Source: Asterella californica (Eukaryota; Streptophyta; Marchantiopsida; Marchantiales; Aytoniaceae). Taken from it: DNA of 64,000 nucleotides. Shown one piece after another: positions 11,597-21,945 of the stretch (positions are counted from its first letter, which is position 1; each line of letters begins with the position of its first letter). The position numbers were made by a program, and so were the translations under genes. The notes beneath the pieces are model-generated. The model worked only from the letters and a program-made list of their open reading frames with translations. It was not told where the DNA came from and made no database searches. The stretch spans positions 8,990,001-9,054,000 of the forward strand of contig JAYKYS010000010.1 in the NCBI GenBank assembly GCA_036924285.1, in the 5' to 3' direction.

Positions 11597-14060
11597 TGTA
11601 ACGCACAAGAAAATCAAAAGATGCTCGAAAGTAGTAATTTAAGGATCAAACCCACAAAGATGCAAGTAAAGATCATCCAAAAGTAATAAACATGTGACAA
11701 AGGTGATTCTTTATGGTTGTCTTTTATTCTCGCGGGCAGAAATCAGTCCCTCTAGAGATCAAACTTAGGTTATGTCTATCCAACAAAACAAAGTTGATAT
11801 TCCTGACAAATAACATAACAGGTACTAAACAAGTCAAGGACCTCAAGAAATAGATAAACAACAGAGATACTGAGCCAAGGATGGGAATGTCACAACAAAG
11901 AAGTACTACTGAAGTGCTACTAAGTAGCCTCTACCATCATAAACACAAAATATCTTCACACTAAGTTATCTCTACTATTACTACTCTCAGAAAACTCTGA
12001 CGAAGAAGACTCTTCTTCCACCGAAGTACAAGGTTCAACTTCTTCCAAAGTGTCTTCACAAAAGAACAACTTCCTCCAAAGTCAATTTCGTCCTAAAACT
12101 TCTTCGTAGTAAACTAACCTCGCATGTGCTAGAATATTCTCAGACTTCACCGTAAACTTCTTACTCTGGTTTCAGGTGTCAAACAGCAAAGCCTTCGGCA
12201 CCGAGACTAATTCCTACCACAACAAACTACGATACTTCATAGATAAATCTCCGAAGTTGACAAACTTACAATGGCTCCGTAAACCCAAGAAATAGAAAAT
12301 TCAAATAACAAACACATAGAGGTACTGCGCACGAACAACTCTTATATACTGATTTCTCCGAAGATGACGGATCTTCTTCCTAAGAAGTCGGGTGTACATC
12401 TGGTCCGTCGGATGAAGGTCTTGTGCTCGAAACGACACCAGGAACAACACTAGATCCTATCGCTAACTCCTTAGCTATCTCGCTAACCGAGAACTCAACA
12501 GTCGCTCTAACCTCTCGGAATTCTCTAACTGTTCCGTCTTCTGACGAAGTACTTCCTCACGCTCCGCAGTCAGGTTCTTCACTTCTTTGGTCTTCACCGC
12601 TACTTCCTTCTTCGCCTAGAGAACTACTGCACGTAAGTTCTCTTTCTCCTATAGCCAGTTTCCTTGGCCAAAGTGCATCGTCTGAACTAACTCAGTCAAG
12701 TTCAGCTTTCTCTCCACGACTTCCTCATAAGACCCCCGGTTACTCTCTAAGGCGTAGAGCAACGGTACGACTACATCCTGTATGTACTTCGTCGAAGAAC
12801 TGAGTTGTTCTGCCGCTTCGACTGTCGACGAAGAAGTAGTGGCCTTCGGTGTTTCTTCTTTCTTCTTCTCCTCTTGAGGAGTACCCTCTTCTTCGGTGTC
12901 GACCTCGACTTCTTCGTCTTTGGCGCATACTGTTCTTGTCATCTTCATCTTCTTTCGGAACTTCTACGCTGACCTCGGGGTTTCCTCTAAGACCTTCTTC
13001 CTCCCGCTGTGTCTTACTGGTGGAGGTACTTCGATAACATCCGCATCCTCGTCCAAGTTCACTGTCTCAAGTACCTTCTCCTTTGGGGGTTCTGCTGCAG
13101 CCACGGTCTGACTTGTAGCTGTTGCATCCTCGGTGGCAACTTCGTCAAAGAACCTCTCCAGTTGTACATCCTTAACTGGAGTCGGCTCAACTTCGAACTC
13201 GTCGTCTTCAGCTGTTGCGTCGAAGCCTAACCTTTTCTGATCTCCGTCCGATAGTAGTCTCATACTCATGTAGAAGATTAAGACAAACGCTCCAATGTAG
13301 ACCATGTCTTCTTCCGTCTAGAGCTTCTGTACATGCAAGTGGATAATCTTCACCCAATGTGCTCTTTTCCCGATGAAGAGCTCCTTGATGAAGTTAATTT
13401 GCCAATTGGACATGTACGTCGTCCTTCTTGGCCGGGAGATCGCCATGATCGCATCTGCAGCCTCCCTCTTATTTGGGTCACGGAAGTCGCTTGTCTTGTA
13501 CCCGTTCCTCCCTTGAGGTACTTCCTTCAATAACTTGGAGAAGTTCTTCACAGCTTCGGCCGATGCCGCTGAAGAAGTATTGTCGAATAGAAGATCGCTC
13601 TCCTTGCCTGCATCGTCTATCTCCAAAACGTGAGACCAGTGCGCCTCGGTCCAATTACATGATCTCTCATACGATTCGTCCGTCTGCACACCTTCAGTTC
13701 GTACACCAGCTTTGAGGAAACCATTCCCCATCAACGAAGTAGGAGGAACGACAAGCCCATCTCCTCCAACTCTTTCTCATAGCGGCGAAGACCCGCTCGG
13801 TTGACATCTAGTGCTCGAAGTCTCGACGGCTTGGATGTCTGCATTCCTCGCATAAATCGAAGTCCTAGGTTACCAATCTGAAAAGCTACGATGAGGTACG
13901 AAGAAATGAGTTCTTCGCCACTAGCTCACTTCGGCGAAGTTGAGTTTCTTCGTAGGTAAGAGAATGCGCTGCGCTCCGCCCCTTCAAATAGTGTTTGACA
14001 ATAAGACAAATGACATGAATTCTTCTACTTATATCTCGCGATGGCTCCTCCACATGCTAC
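11597..14060 (-). repeat. GypA 5' LTR (outer end missing)
   Basis: The inner end is '...GTTACA' at 11597, next to the primer site. Similarity to the 3' LTR runs from about 12430 to 14060 and includes the LTR-borne ORF. Bases 11597-12430 have no partner because the 3' copy is truncated. The outer end is lost: at 14060 the match to 5660 stops. The LTR must have been at least 2.8 kb when complete. Confidence 0.7.
12649..13900 (-). pseudogene. LTR-borne ORF, GypA 5' LTR copy
   Basis: Frames at about 13900-13735, 13734-13318, 13305-12964 and 12948-12649 match the 3' LTR copy almost throughout. They share 'QGRNGYKTSDFRDPNKRE', 'NWQINFIKELFIGKRAHW', 'MVYIGAFVLIFYMSMRLL' and the acidic linker ending in 'RHSGRKKVLEETPRS'. 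This copy has its own breaks: a Trp codon of the 3' copy ('LLLRWWGM') reads TGA here, there is a small deletion around 13680, and further stops lie near 13315 and 12960. The different damage in the two LTR copies shows that the ORF was intact when the element inserted or shortly before. Confidence 0.68.
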
Positions 14061-14705
14061 GCTCCGCCCCCTGTGCTTTTGACAACATATTGAAGTAAAG
14101 ATTCCGGAGCATGAACCCAAAAGCTGATTTTCCTCTCTACATACAGTGTTTACAGAAATGCTATTCCATTAACAGAAGAATGGTATTCTTGATGAAGTTC
14201 AAGCCCATAGTTTACCAGAACACGAATTGACAGCAGATAATTGCAACGTACAATGCATGATCGAAGTAAGAAGCTCATAACACAATAACAAATGGAAAAC
14301 AATAATATGAGACACCGGTTGAAAATATGTAGTACAGAGACTAAACACAACAGTATGTGTTTATGTGTTCACAGCTTGAACACATAATTTCAGAATGCAG
14401 GAACACTTGAAAGCACTGCACAGTGGACCAGGAAACTTGCACTGCTGCTATGTCCATATGGACCCTGGCATATATAGAAGATATGATTTCCATTTCTTCG
14501 GTGGCCAAAGTGAGTGACGACTGTACATAAAAAGGGTCACGCTATTCAAATTGTGTTTCCTAATTCTACAATTATCCGGTACCCTGCTGATGGGGAGTGA
14601 GAGATCTGGGCCTAGACTATAACACTCATCCACTGTATTAATATCATCAGGGACTGCCCAGTGAGGAAGGAAGGAGAAGAATTTTAGATGTTTGGCTGGC
14701 TACTA
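14061..14705. other. Intergenic gap between GypA and chalcone synthase
   Basis: No gene is recognised. The part next to 14705 must hold the 3' untranslated region of chalcone synthase, but I see no unambiguous polyadenylation signal. Short frames here lack recognisable content. Confidence 0.4.
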
Positions 14706-16056
14706 CTATTGGGCAAGAGCAAGGGGAACAGACTTGAGCAGGGACACTTCCACTGTCAAACCTGGTCCGAAGCCTACTACAAGTCCCCATTCACAGCCTT
14801 CTCCAGTAGTGCTGCTCTTCTTGTCAACTGACCTCCTACGCATTTGATCGAGAACAAACAGAACACTAGCACCTGACATATTACCATAGTCGTATAATAT
14901 ATCCCTGGTCGCTTCCAGCTTCTCTGGCTTCAAACTCAGCGTCTTGGCCACTTCGTCCAGGATGGCACGACCTCCTGGGTGCACACACCAGAAGAGATCA
15001 TTCCAAGTGGGGGATCCGGCTATCTCCACTGCTTTGTTGAAGATGGGCAGGGTATTCCGTGAGATCAGTCCTGGAACATCCTTGAGCAGGTGGAAGATGA
15101 GGCCTGCCTCCGTCAAGCGTCCTTCGATGGCTCCATCACTTTCCGGGAGGATGGTTTCTCCTGACCAGTGGATCTCAAACTGGGGCTTCTCCGTCTCCGG
15201 AATGGGGTCCGATCCCACTATCACGACAGCAGCTCCGTCACCGAAAATGGCAGAACCCACCAAATTGTCCAAGTGCTCTTCATTGGGTGCACGGAAGGTG
15301 ACACAAGTGAGCTCGCTGACCACTGTCAGAACCCTGGCTCCCTTGTTATTCTCGGCTAGATCCTTGGCGACTCGAAGAACTGTGGCTCCCCCAAAGCAGC
15401 CTTGCTGGTAGAGCATGGTACGGTTGACGTTGGGGTTGAGGCCCAGGAGCCTCGTGAGAGTGAGATCAGCTCCAGGCATGTTCACTCCGCTCGTGGTCGC
15501 GAATACCACGTGAGTGATTGAGCTTCGAGGTTGGCCCCATTCCTCCAGTGCCTCGATGGCTGCCTTCTCTGCCAGCCTCGGCACCTCCCTGATGGCAATG
15601 TCCTGGCGAACATCCAGAGATGGCTCCTTGTACGTACACATGGCCGGATTGGCCTTGAGTACCTCCTCCGTGCAGTGAAAGTACCTCTGATTGATTCCAG
15701 AATTCTTGCCTGCAGAAATCAACAATTGTACCTAAGATGAATACGGATACTGCATGCAGAGCATTGGATGACTCTGAGAAGGACTACAGCAACCCCATGA
15801 ACTGAAGAAATTAGATCGTTAGGTGGATGTCAGCTGCAGTGATTCAGTAAGTAACGTGGATTGGACACTTACAAATACGTGCAAATTTGGCCTTGAGATC
15901 CGTCTTATGGTTGGTGTTGGTGATGTCGAAGAAGAAGTCGGGGTATTCGCTCTGAGGGTACGCTGTTGGAGGAGTGGCTCTGCCGATGGCTAGAACGGTT
16001 GCAGGTCCGACCGCTCTCTGGTGCTTGTAAGGGGTAGCAGTGCCATCGTTGGCCAT
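14706..16056 (-). CDS. CHS: Chalcone synthase-type type III polyketide synthase (2 exons)
   Basis: Exon 1 is 16056-15873 and exon 2 is 15709-14706, separated by a 163-bp GT-AG intron (donor GTAAGT, acceptor TTTCTGCAG). Joined, they encode 395 residues, against about 390 for the family. The intron splits the first base of Cys62, the position conserved in land-plant CHS genes. The catalytic triad is Cys166 ('QQGCFGGAT'), His305 and Asn338, with gatekeeper Phe217 and Phe267. CHS-type cavity residues Thr134, Ser135, Thr196, Thr199, Gly258 and Ser340 are kept, and the signature 'GFGPGLTVE' is near the C terminus. By family, it condenses p-coumaroyl-CoA with three malonyl-CoA to naringenin chalcone at the start of flavonoid synthesis, in the cytosol. 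Small oddities are Cys197 for the usual Ala, Arg309 in 'HPGGRAIL', and Gly341. Liverwort stilbenecarboxylate synthases are close relatives, but retention of Thr199 favours CHS. Confidence 0.93.
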
Positions 16057-16330
16057 TTTCTCGGACTCCGAAATCTCTGTCTCTGTCTCTCTCTCTCTCT
16101 GTCTCTCTCGGTAGCTTTACAGAGTCTACACTCAGAATTTCAGGAGGAAAGATTTATGAGAACGAGCTGAAATTTGGAGCTGCTGCACGAAGATAAGTGT
16201 GGAGAATGTACGTCCAAGACTAGATGATTCCTTTGATATCTGAGTTCGAGAGAACACTAAAGCTGGAGGTGAGTGTGTTACAGTAGTATGCCACATGAGC
16301 ACTCTGCTTCTATAGTAGTGAGTGATGACT
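16057..16330 (-). promoter_or_regulatory. Chalcone synthase 5' UTR and putative core promoter
   Basis: Upstream of the ATG the minus strand carries a GA-rich tract (16109-16074) and then unremarkable sequence to a possible TATA element, TATAG, at 16315-16311. That would place transcription start near 16280 and give a leader of roughly 220 bases. Further up, plus-strand CCATTGG near 16414 (a CCAAT-type box) and ACCGTTGA near 16387 (a MYB-type core) are candidates only. I found no canonical G-box. Confidence 0.35.
16074..16109 (-). repeat. GA/TC microsatellite in the chalcone synthase leader
   Basis: This is an imperfect (TC)n run with TCTCTG interruptions on the plus strand, equivalent to (GA)n in the mRNA sense, starting about 18 bases upstream of the start codon. 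GA-rich leaders are common near plant promoters and can bind GAGA-type factors. I see no evidence for a specific role here. Confidence 0.8.
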
Positions 16331-18214
16331 GACTCCGGCTCAGTCCCGAGTCCCGACTGACTGCTGCTTCGTACCCGGAGTCCCGGACCGTTGATTATGT
16401 CTCAAGGTCCGTCCATTGGCCGCTGTTCTTCATAGCAAGTCAGCGTAGCTATTGTCGGTATACTTGACCAAGTCGGATGATTTGAATTTTGCGTTACGGC
16501 CCCAAAACACCAAGGATTTCGTTCCGGGAAAGAAAGAGCTGTGGCGGAACCGCTAGGAAAGAACATTCTCTAAAACTGCAGTCCTCATTAATTACTAGTG
16601 TGGTTAAACTCATGGATCAACTCCAATGCGGAAGAATGTTGGCGGCGGAAATCCGAGTTTCCAAAGTGTAATTCTGAGTTTCTGCGGGGATGTACTCGAC
16701 CGTTAGCTATGCAAAATGCATGTGAACGTCAAAGAAGCAAACCACCATTCATTTCCAGTTTCACATAAAATAGATAAAAAGTGATTTCCCTTTTCTTATC
16801 ACTTTATAAGATCGACTAGTATTTGCAGCATCATCTACCTAAAGGAGCAATTCCCCCTTTAGCTAGATAGACCATCCTTGAGTATTCGAACATGTGCATA
16901 CTAGTGACTGTCAAAGTTGTGAAAGAAGATTCTCTGACGAGAAAAATGATAAAAAATATAGTTTATCAAAATATAATTTTATATAAAACCGTGGACTTTT
17001 ACGAGATATTTATGAGTTATTGACTTTTCTATTTTCCATTTTTCTAAAATGTAGAATCATTTCTTTGAGTATGAAATTTCCTTAAACTCCTTGCAAAAAT
17101 GAATAAAAAACAAATAACAAGAAGTACGCTTGCAGTGTAATTTTGAGCATATCATTTGTGATTTATCCAGATCTGACACAATTTCTTTTCGAGTTTCACA
17201 GCCGCTCTGTCCTCTCTGTCACTTAAGGGTCCGTTACACAACAAAAAATTTCCTCTCTTTCCTTTTGTTTTTAGAATAGATCATATAATGAATAGCAAAA
17301 ACTCTATAATAGGACATGGTCGTCTAAAGCTAAAAAGAAAAATTCTCTAAAAATCAAAAAGAAAATGACCTTAGTTTATCCAAGAAAGCTTTATCTAGAA
17401 CCGTGTATAGCTCAGGGGGTGCTTTTGCATAGCTGTAAGCTTTTTGTCTTTTCATCTTTTGACTTTTTGATTTTAAGTTTTAAATTTACTTATGACTAAA
17501 ATTTTCACGGTCGTCTAAAATTTTATTTTATAAATAAAATAAATTAGACGACCGTGAAAGTTTCTTGCAAGTGCCTCCGGAGATAGCCATAGAAAATATT
17601 TGAAACTTTTTGGTTGTAATCGTAACACTCGTCTGCAAAAATCTAGTATTTCCCAAAGGATCCAACTTTGACACGCACTATTATACAACAGAGCTATAAC
17701 ATCACGAATTAGGAAATGCCATACAGTAGAGTCACATGGACAAAGAAAAAAGAAAAAGAAAACCATATCTGCCACATTACGTTCAGTACAAGAGGCGAAA
17801 AAATCAAATGACTGATGAGTGAACACATCATACACGACCATTACACAATAAGATCTTGACCAAGAATAATGGCTGCTACAGTAGCGGTGACTCAACCAAA
17901 TCCAACGGCTGATGACTGAACACATCATAACACCGGATTTTACATGAATTAACGGGTTCTATAGTAGAGGCGACTCATGAGAAACACGTCTTTTTTAGCA
18001 CTTTGACCTGTGCGACCATGGAGCAGCCTTTGGCCAAAGTCTTCTGTTTCTCCTTTTCTCTCTTTGTTTCTTTATAAACCGCCGCAGGAACCCGACCCGC
18101 ATACCCTTTACAGTGAAAAGAGAAAAGCGATGTAAGCCGTAAACGGAAACCGACCTCGTTAGGCTGGTTTTGCATGGACCGAGTTAGAATACCAGACCGT
18201 ACGAGTATGGTTCT
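16331..18214. other. AT-rich intergenic region
   Basis: No coding sequence, RNA gene or transposon body is recognised. Homopolymer-rich and AT-rich DNA dominates. The only strong structure is the palindrome at 17503-17559, with a partial echo of its arm (GGTCGTCTAAA) near 17328. Confidence 0.5.
17503..17559. repeat. 57-bp near-perfect palindrome
   Basis: Arms TTTCACGGTCGTCTAA (17503-17518) and TTAGACGACCGTGAAA (17544-17559) are perfectly complementary over 16 bp. The AT-rich centre is itself nearly self-complementary. It could be a tiny foldback element or a remnant of transposon ends. No gene lies next to it. Confidence 0.8.
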
Positions 18215-18327
18215 GTTGGAGTCGTGTTGAAGACAAATCAGTTGATAGTAAAATAATCAACAACTCCCGTGTTGAAAAGAATATGGAAAGAACTTGTGAT
18301 ATCCTCTTGTCCTTTGTTGCAAATAAG
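18215..18327 (-). repeat. Outer inverted repeat, left arm
   Basis: The reverse complement matches 22629-22752 with small indels. Shared stretches include ATATCACAAGTT, ATATTCTTTTCAACA and GATTATTTTACTAT. It is separated from the left 49-bp repeat by about 400 bp that is absent on the right side. Confidence 0.75.
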
Positions 18328-18584
18328 TGATGAATATACATCCCCGACGAACTCTGGGAACTTTTGCTCGTTTATGGTTATCCAGAAAATATATAAGTAT
18401 TAAAGAAAAAATATATATCAAGGAAATATAAAAATTAAAAAATATTATAAATATTATTTGTTACTTCATGCCTGGAAACACGAGGAGAGCAGAAGAAAAC
18501 CCATAAGTGATGAGTCAGCTCTCGCGCTTCAGAAGGTACAAGACCGGAGAGTTGTACTCAGGATTACATTACTTTAATGAGACG

Positions 18585-18636
18585 TTTAATTTAATACCTA
18601 ACCCTTCCTGCCAGAAGGGTTAGATATTAAATTAAA
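18585..18636. repeat. Foldback hairpin with 23-bp arms
   Basis: Arms 18585-18607 and 18614-18636 pair over 23 bases with one mismatch around a 6-base loop. The core CTAACCCTTC/GAAGGGTTAG also forms the hairpin at 24728-24777, so the two belong to one repeat family. Confidence 0.8.
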
Positions 18637-18653
18637 TGGTTATGCATTTCCTT

Positions 18654-18690
18654 CTCTTCCGAACTTGGAAGAGGATGAATATGCATGCCT
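18654..18690 (+). repeat. Hairpin plus 15-mer TGAATATGCATGCCT
   Basis: A 7-bp stem (CTCTTCC/GGAAGAG, 6-base loop) is followed two bases later by TGAATATGCATGCCT. The same arrangement, with a different stem but an identical 15-mer, occurs at 23844-23889. A hairpin followed by a fixed terminal sequence is typical of rolling-circle transposon 3' ends. Confidence 0.55.
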
Positions 18691-18719
18691 CCTGACAATA
18701 TCTGTCAGGAGACATGCAT
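18681..18719. repeat. Hairpin ATGCATG...CATGCAT
   Basis: A 9-bp inner stem (CTCCTGACA, loop ATATC) and a 7-bp outer stem (ATGCATG with CATGCAT) are joined by a single mismatch. It abuts the GAGTAAAGT repeats that begin the left 49-bp inverted repeat. Confidence 0.8.
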
Positions 18720-18731
18720 GAGTAAAGTGAT

Positions 18732-18780
18732 GAGTAAAGTGATGAGTAAAGTAACTGACGACAACACAGTATGATAGCCC
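18732..18780 (-). repeat. 49-bp terminal inverted repeat, left copy
   Basis: It aligns without gaps to the reverse complement of 22581-22629 with seven mismatches. It is preceded by one further GAGTAAAGTGAT unit, so the left end has three GAGTAAAGT copies. A third partial copy in opposite orientation lies at 18987-19012 (26 bases, three mismatches). Confidence 0.75.
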
Positions 18781-19538
18781 ATAGATGTTGATGAGAAATT
18801 AGGTACTGATTGCACACAGCTATCGAAGACATGGACAAACTTAAGAATTTAATTTTTTTGTTCTACAGCATGAATTTTATTATCGAGAGATATACATATA
18901 TAAGGAAACATGAAATTTATTATCGACTTGAGAGACATACATATATAAGGAAGAGGTAAAGAACAGAACCATACTCGTAAATCTGTGGGTTATCATTCTG
19001 TTTTGTCGTCAGAGAATGTAGATTCGAGCCATTATTCACCTGAGAGCTGTAAGTCACTTTTTGCATGCGATTATTTTTCGTCTTACTGTTAAATTTATTG
19101 CGCTCAGTCAATGGTCCTCGCACTTTACTGCTTCCAGCCAACCGAAATGTCAGCGTGGAGTCCCTGTTCTCGATCACTCGAAATAGACAAAATAATATAA
19201 CTTACATCCACAGCACGTACTCGGACGTTGAGAAAACAAGGCTTTATTCTTGGGTAACACAACATAAATGGTGGTCGGACGCATAAGTACGCACAGTTTC
19301 GCGAGTACACTCACTGTACCCTACAGCGCAGTATACCATACTGTTCATACTGTATGCATATTTATTCCACAAACTGTACGTGCTAAATCCATACGTTCTC
19401 TACAGCTGTACAAAATACAGACGATCACTGCTAATGGTAAGTCCAATACATATGTTTTGTATAGAGCACATATGCTGTACAAAATAGAAGTGCTCAGTGG
19501 TACTACTCGTCATACAAGTTGTTGCTACGGTTCTGTTA

Positions 19539-21102
19539 TTACTCCAATTCGATAGACCGATTGTGGCTGCCGCTAGGCTGATTCTTGTGATCGACCTTGA
19601 AGAGCACATCGAAGATGACTATGAAGTCTGGCAGAATTGGGTCATCTTCTTCCTGTTGCACTGTCTCCCGCTCCGCGTCCGCTTGGTGTTCTTGGTTGCT
19701 GCGCAGGTCCTCCTCGCCTCGTTCCTGTTCTTCACTTCTCAGCGTTTTGAAATACCTGCGACTGCAATGTGGACAGCGTTTATTATCAATATGAAAAAAG
19801 ATCTTGTTGATATCCTCGGGTGTGACCTGCTCGGGTCTGATGAAAGAGTTCCACAGTGAGTCGGATTGCTTCTTCTGTATACATGCTTGCATGATCCACC
19901 TAGGAGAAGCGGAGTATTCTTCTGAAACCAGCATCTGACGGAGACAGCGAGACAAAGTATTGGACAGGGGGTGCGAGCTTTTGTATCTATTAAATTGAAG
20001 TGCCATGGGCAAAAGGTTCATGTAAGTCAGCTCAAACATGGTTCTTTGTATCTGCAGCTTCTAACAACATAAACAACTCCTTACCGTCTAATATCATACT
20101 CTCAGTGATATTCTTCATCACGGCATGATGATGTTGGAGTTTCTCATCTTTTAAACAGTAGCCAACCATGTCCACAAATGTGTGTAACTTTTTGTTGGAG
20201 AGTTGTTTCACGCAGATCTCTGCACCAAATGGTCGTTGCTTGTCCCATCCAAGCGCCTGGAGTAGCTTCTTCTTCACCTTCAGACAAGATTTCTCGTGGA
20301 TGGATATAACTCCCTGAAAATGCAAGTGCAGCAGACTACCCCCGTTTGATAGAGAACATGCATGACAGGCACTGCTTGTGTAGAAAAGTAGACAGGAGTG
20401 AGAACAGAGAAACCTCAAGGTCACTGTCCGTCCGACACACTGTCACTAATAGCTCCAGTGTCGATGTCCTCGCTCTCGCTTGTCTCCGTAGAGACGTATT
20501 CGCAGTCCAACGATAGATATATTGGTATATGGATGGATCAAGTTGAGTGCAGATGCATGGTAGATTTATAAGTCTATAAACTGATTGGACAGTGGAACGC
20601 TTGCTATCACTTTCGTGGATAAAAAGGACTGGGTAACTAAACATGCAGAACCGCCTGTCCTGCAAGTATAATGAAAGTCCGTCTAAGGAATAAGAAAAGA
20701 ACCGATACGGCCCAGCCAAACTTTGAATAGACAGGACGTGCAGTGGGCAGGGATAACAGGTTTTCGCTATCTTCACATAGTCGAACTTTACGAGGAAGTT
20801 CACGCTAGTCGTATAGTATTGCAGGTCCAGGTAGATATAGCAACGGGTCAGCTGTAGTACGCTATCATCAAAATTAATCATTGGCAATTCGCTAGTGTAG
20901 AAAGGGAACCTCGAAGCAGTCTCGGAATAAGCATAGTTTTCAGCAAGCAGTTCTGTTCGAAGGCGGGTAAGGGGCTGGACTTGCTTGTTGAATCTGAAGA
21001 ATCTTCCGGCTGAAAGGGATGAGAAAAGACATTGCTCGCTTTGTCTACACCTTCTAGGGAGTCTATAGCAAGCAGGAGGAGGTCATCATCACCTGAGGAC
21101 AT
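19539..21102 (-). pseudogene. HUH-endonuclease Rep protein of Replitron type (broken)
   Basis: The best-supported part is 20400-19539. It has an HUH motif ('LHLHFQGVISI'), a predicted catalytic Tyr motif ('MVGYCLKDE', YxxK type) about 60 residues on, and then the conserved-looking segments 'MLVSEEYSASPRWIMQ' and 'PEDINKIFF', and a CxxC pair ('CPHCSRRYF'). This order matches rolling-circle Rep proteins of the Replitron group as I know them. No helicase Walker motif is seen. After codon 'NHV' (about 20035) one extra T shifts the frame, so the C-terminal half lies in another frame (20039-19539). The N terminus probably starts at 21102 ('MSSGDDDLLLLAIDSLEG'). The middle (20980-20430) needs an intron and probably another frame change, which I could not place. 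By family, it would nick and join single DNA strands during transposition. Confidence 0.55.
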
Positions 21103-21496
21103 GGTCCCGCCGAACAGAAATTATCTCATCATAGAGTAGGAAGCTGCATCAAAGAACAGATGCAGCAAGCAGGAAGAAAAGATAGAGATGTACCAGAACT
21201 CAGAAGGGGGTAGTCCAGTTGGGGCAAAAACGAAGTACCTCAATCCGGTACCTGACATTTTGAAGCATGGACACATAGTCGCTTCCCGTGAGCGAGTTCG
21301 CAGCACTCTCAGCACGACGATGTCCATCCAACTGAGACGCAAACCCGCGCACAAACTCTCCATCTGTGGGACTCCCCATCTCTGCACAGCCCAGAAGAAA
21401 GAGAGCAAGAAACCCTGAAATAGGAGCCTTTCCGGAGGAAAATGGGAAGAGGACGAAACCGCAGTCCTTCCAAAACAAAGATAGCAACATAAATAC

Positions 21497-21945
21497 CACG
21501 CAAGTCTCCCGAGCAATAAACATGGCAGTCCAGCCAAAGAAGAGATGCAATCCACTTACCATGCAAACCGCCAGTCTAGCAACCGACAACAGCGAAAAAA
21601 GAAACCAGCAATAAACATCGCAGCCCAGCGAAAAGAAGAGATGCAATCCACTTATTACGCAAACCGCCAGTCTCGCAATCGATGACAGCGAAAAAAGAAA
21701 CCAGCAAACGGCAAGTCTTCCGAGCAATAAACATGGCAGCCCAGCGAAAGAAGAGACGCAATCCACTTACAACACAAACCGTCATTCTCACAACCAATGA
21801 GAGCGAAAAAAGAAACCAGAAAACCACGCAAGTCTTCTGAGCAACGAACATGGCAGCCCAGCGAAAGAAGAGACGCAATCCACTTACTACGCAAATCGCT
21901 AGTCTTGCAACGGATCGCAGTGAAAAAACAAACCACCAGAACCGC
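21497..21945. repeat. Tandem repeat, four ~110-bp units
   Basis: Four imperfect units start near 21499, 21609 (lacking the first ~15 bases), 21710 and 21829. Each contains CATGGCAGCCCAGCGAAAG (or a variant), GCAATCCACTTA and GCGAAAAAAGAAACCA. They lie upstream of the Rep gene, in the 5' part of the Replitron-like element. They give spurious long frames rich in 'SLLFRW'-type repeats, which I do not regard as protein. Confidence 0.85.

Larger units (their letters stand above)
3685..14060 (-). mobile_element. GypA: degraded Ty3/gypsy LTR retrotransposon
   Basis: Read on the minus strand the order is 5' LTR (14060-11597), primer binding site (11575-11558), gag, protease, RT, RNase H, integrase, polypurine tract (6023-6011) and 3' LTR (6010-3685). 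Protease-RT-RNaseH-IN is the Ty3/gypsy order. The tRNA-Asp-like primer site and the 'SFLDGFSGYN' and 'MPFGLCNTPATFQRMM' RT blocks fit the plant Athila/Tat side of the family, and no chromodomain is seen after the integrase. Every reading frame carries stops or frameshifts. Both LTRs are cut at their outer ends: the 3' LTR loses similarity near 3685 and the 5' LTR near 14060. No target duplication can therefore be found. Confidence 0.85.

Noticed and set aside
17515..17928. 137-codon minus-strand frame near the palindrome
   Set aside because: It begins in AT-rich DNA, has poly-Phe runs and no recognisable domain, and its end lies in the palindrome.
19539..21102. Integrated geminivirus-like Rep as the source of the HUH gene
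   Set aside because: No helicase Walker A or B motif is seen, and the terminal repeats and the Replitron-like C-terminal blocks fit a transposon better. A profile search would settle it.
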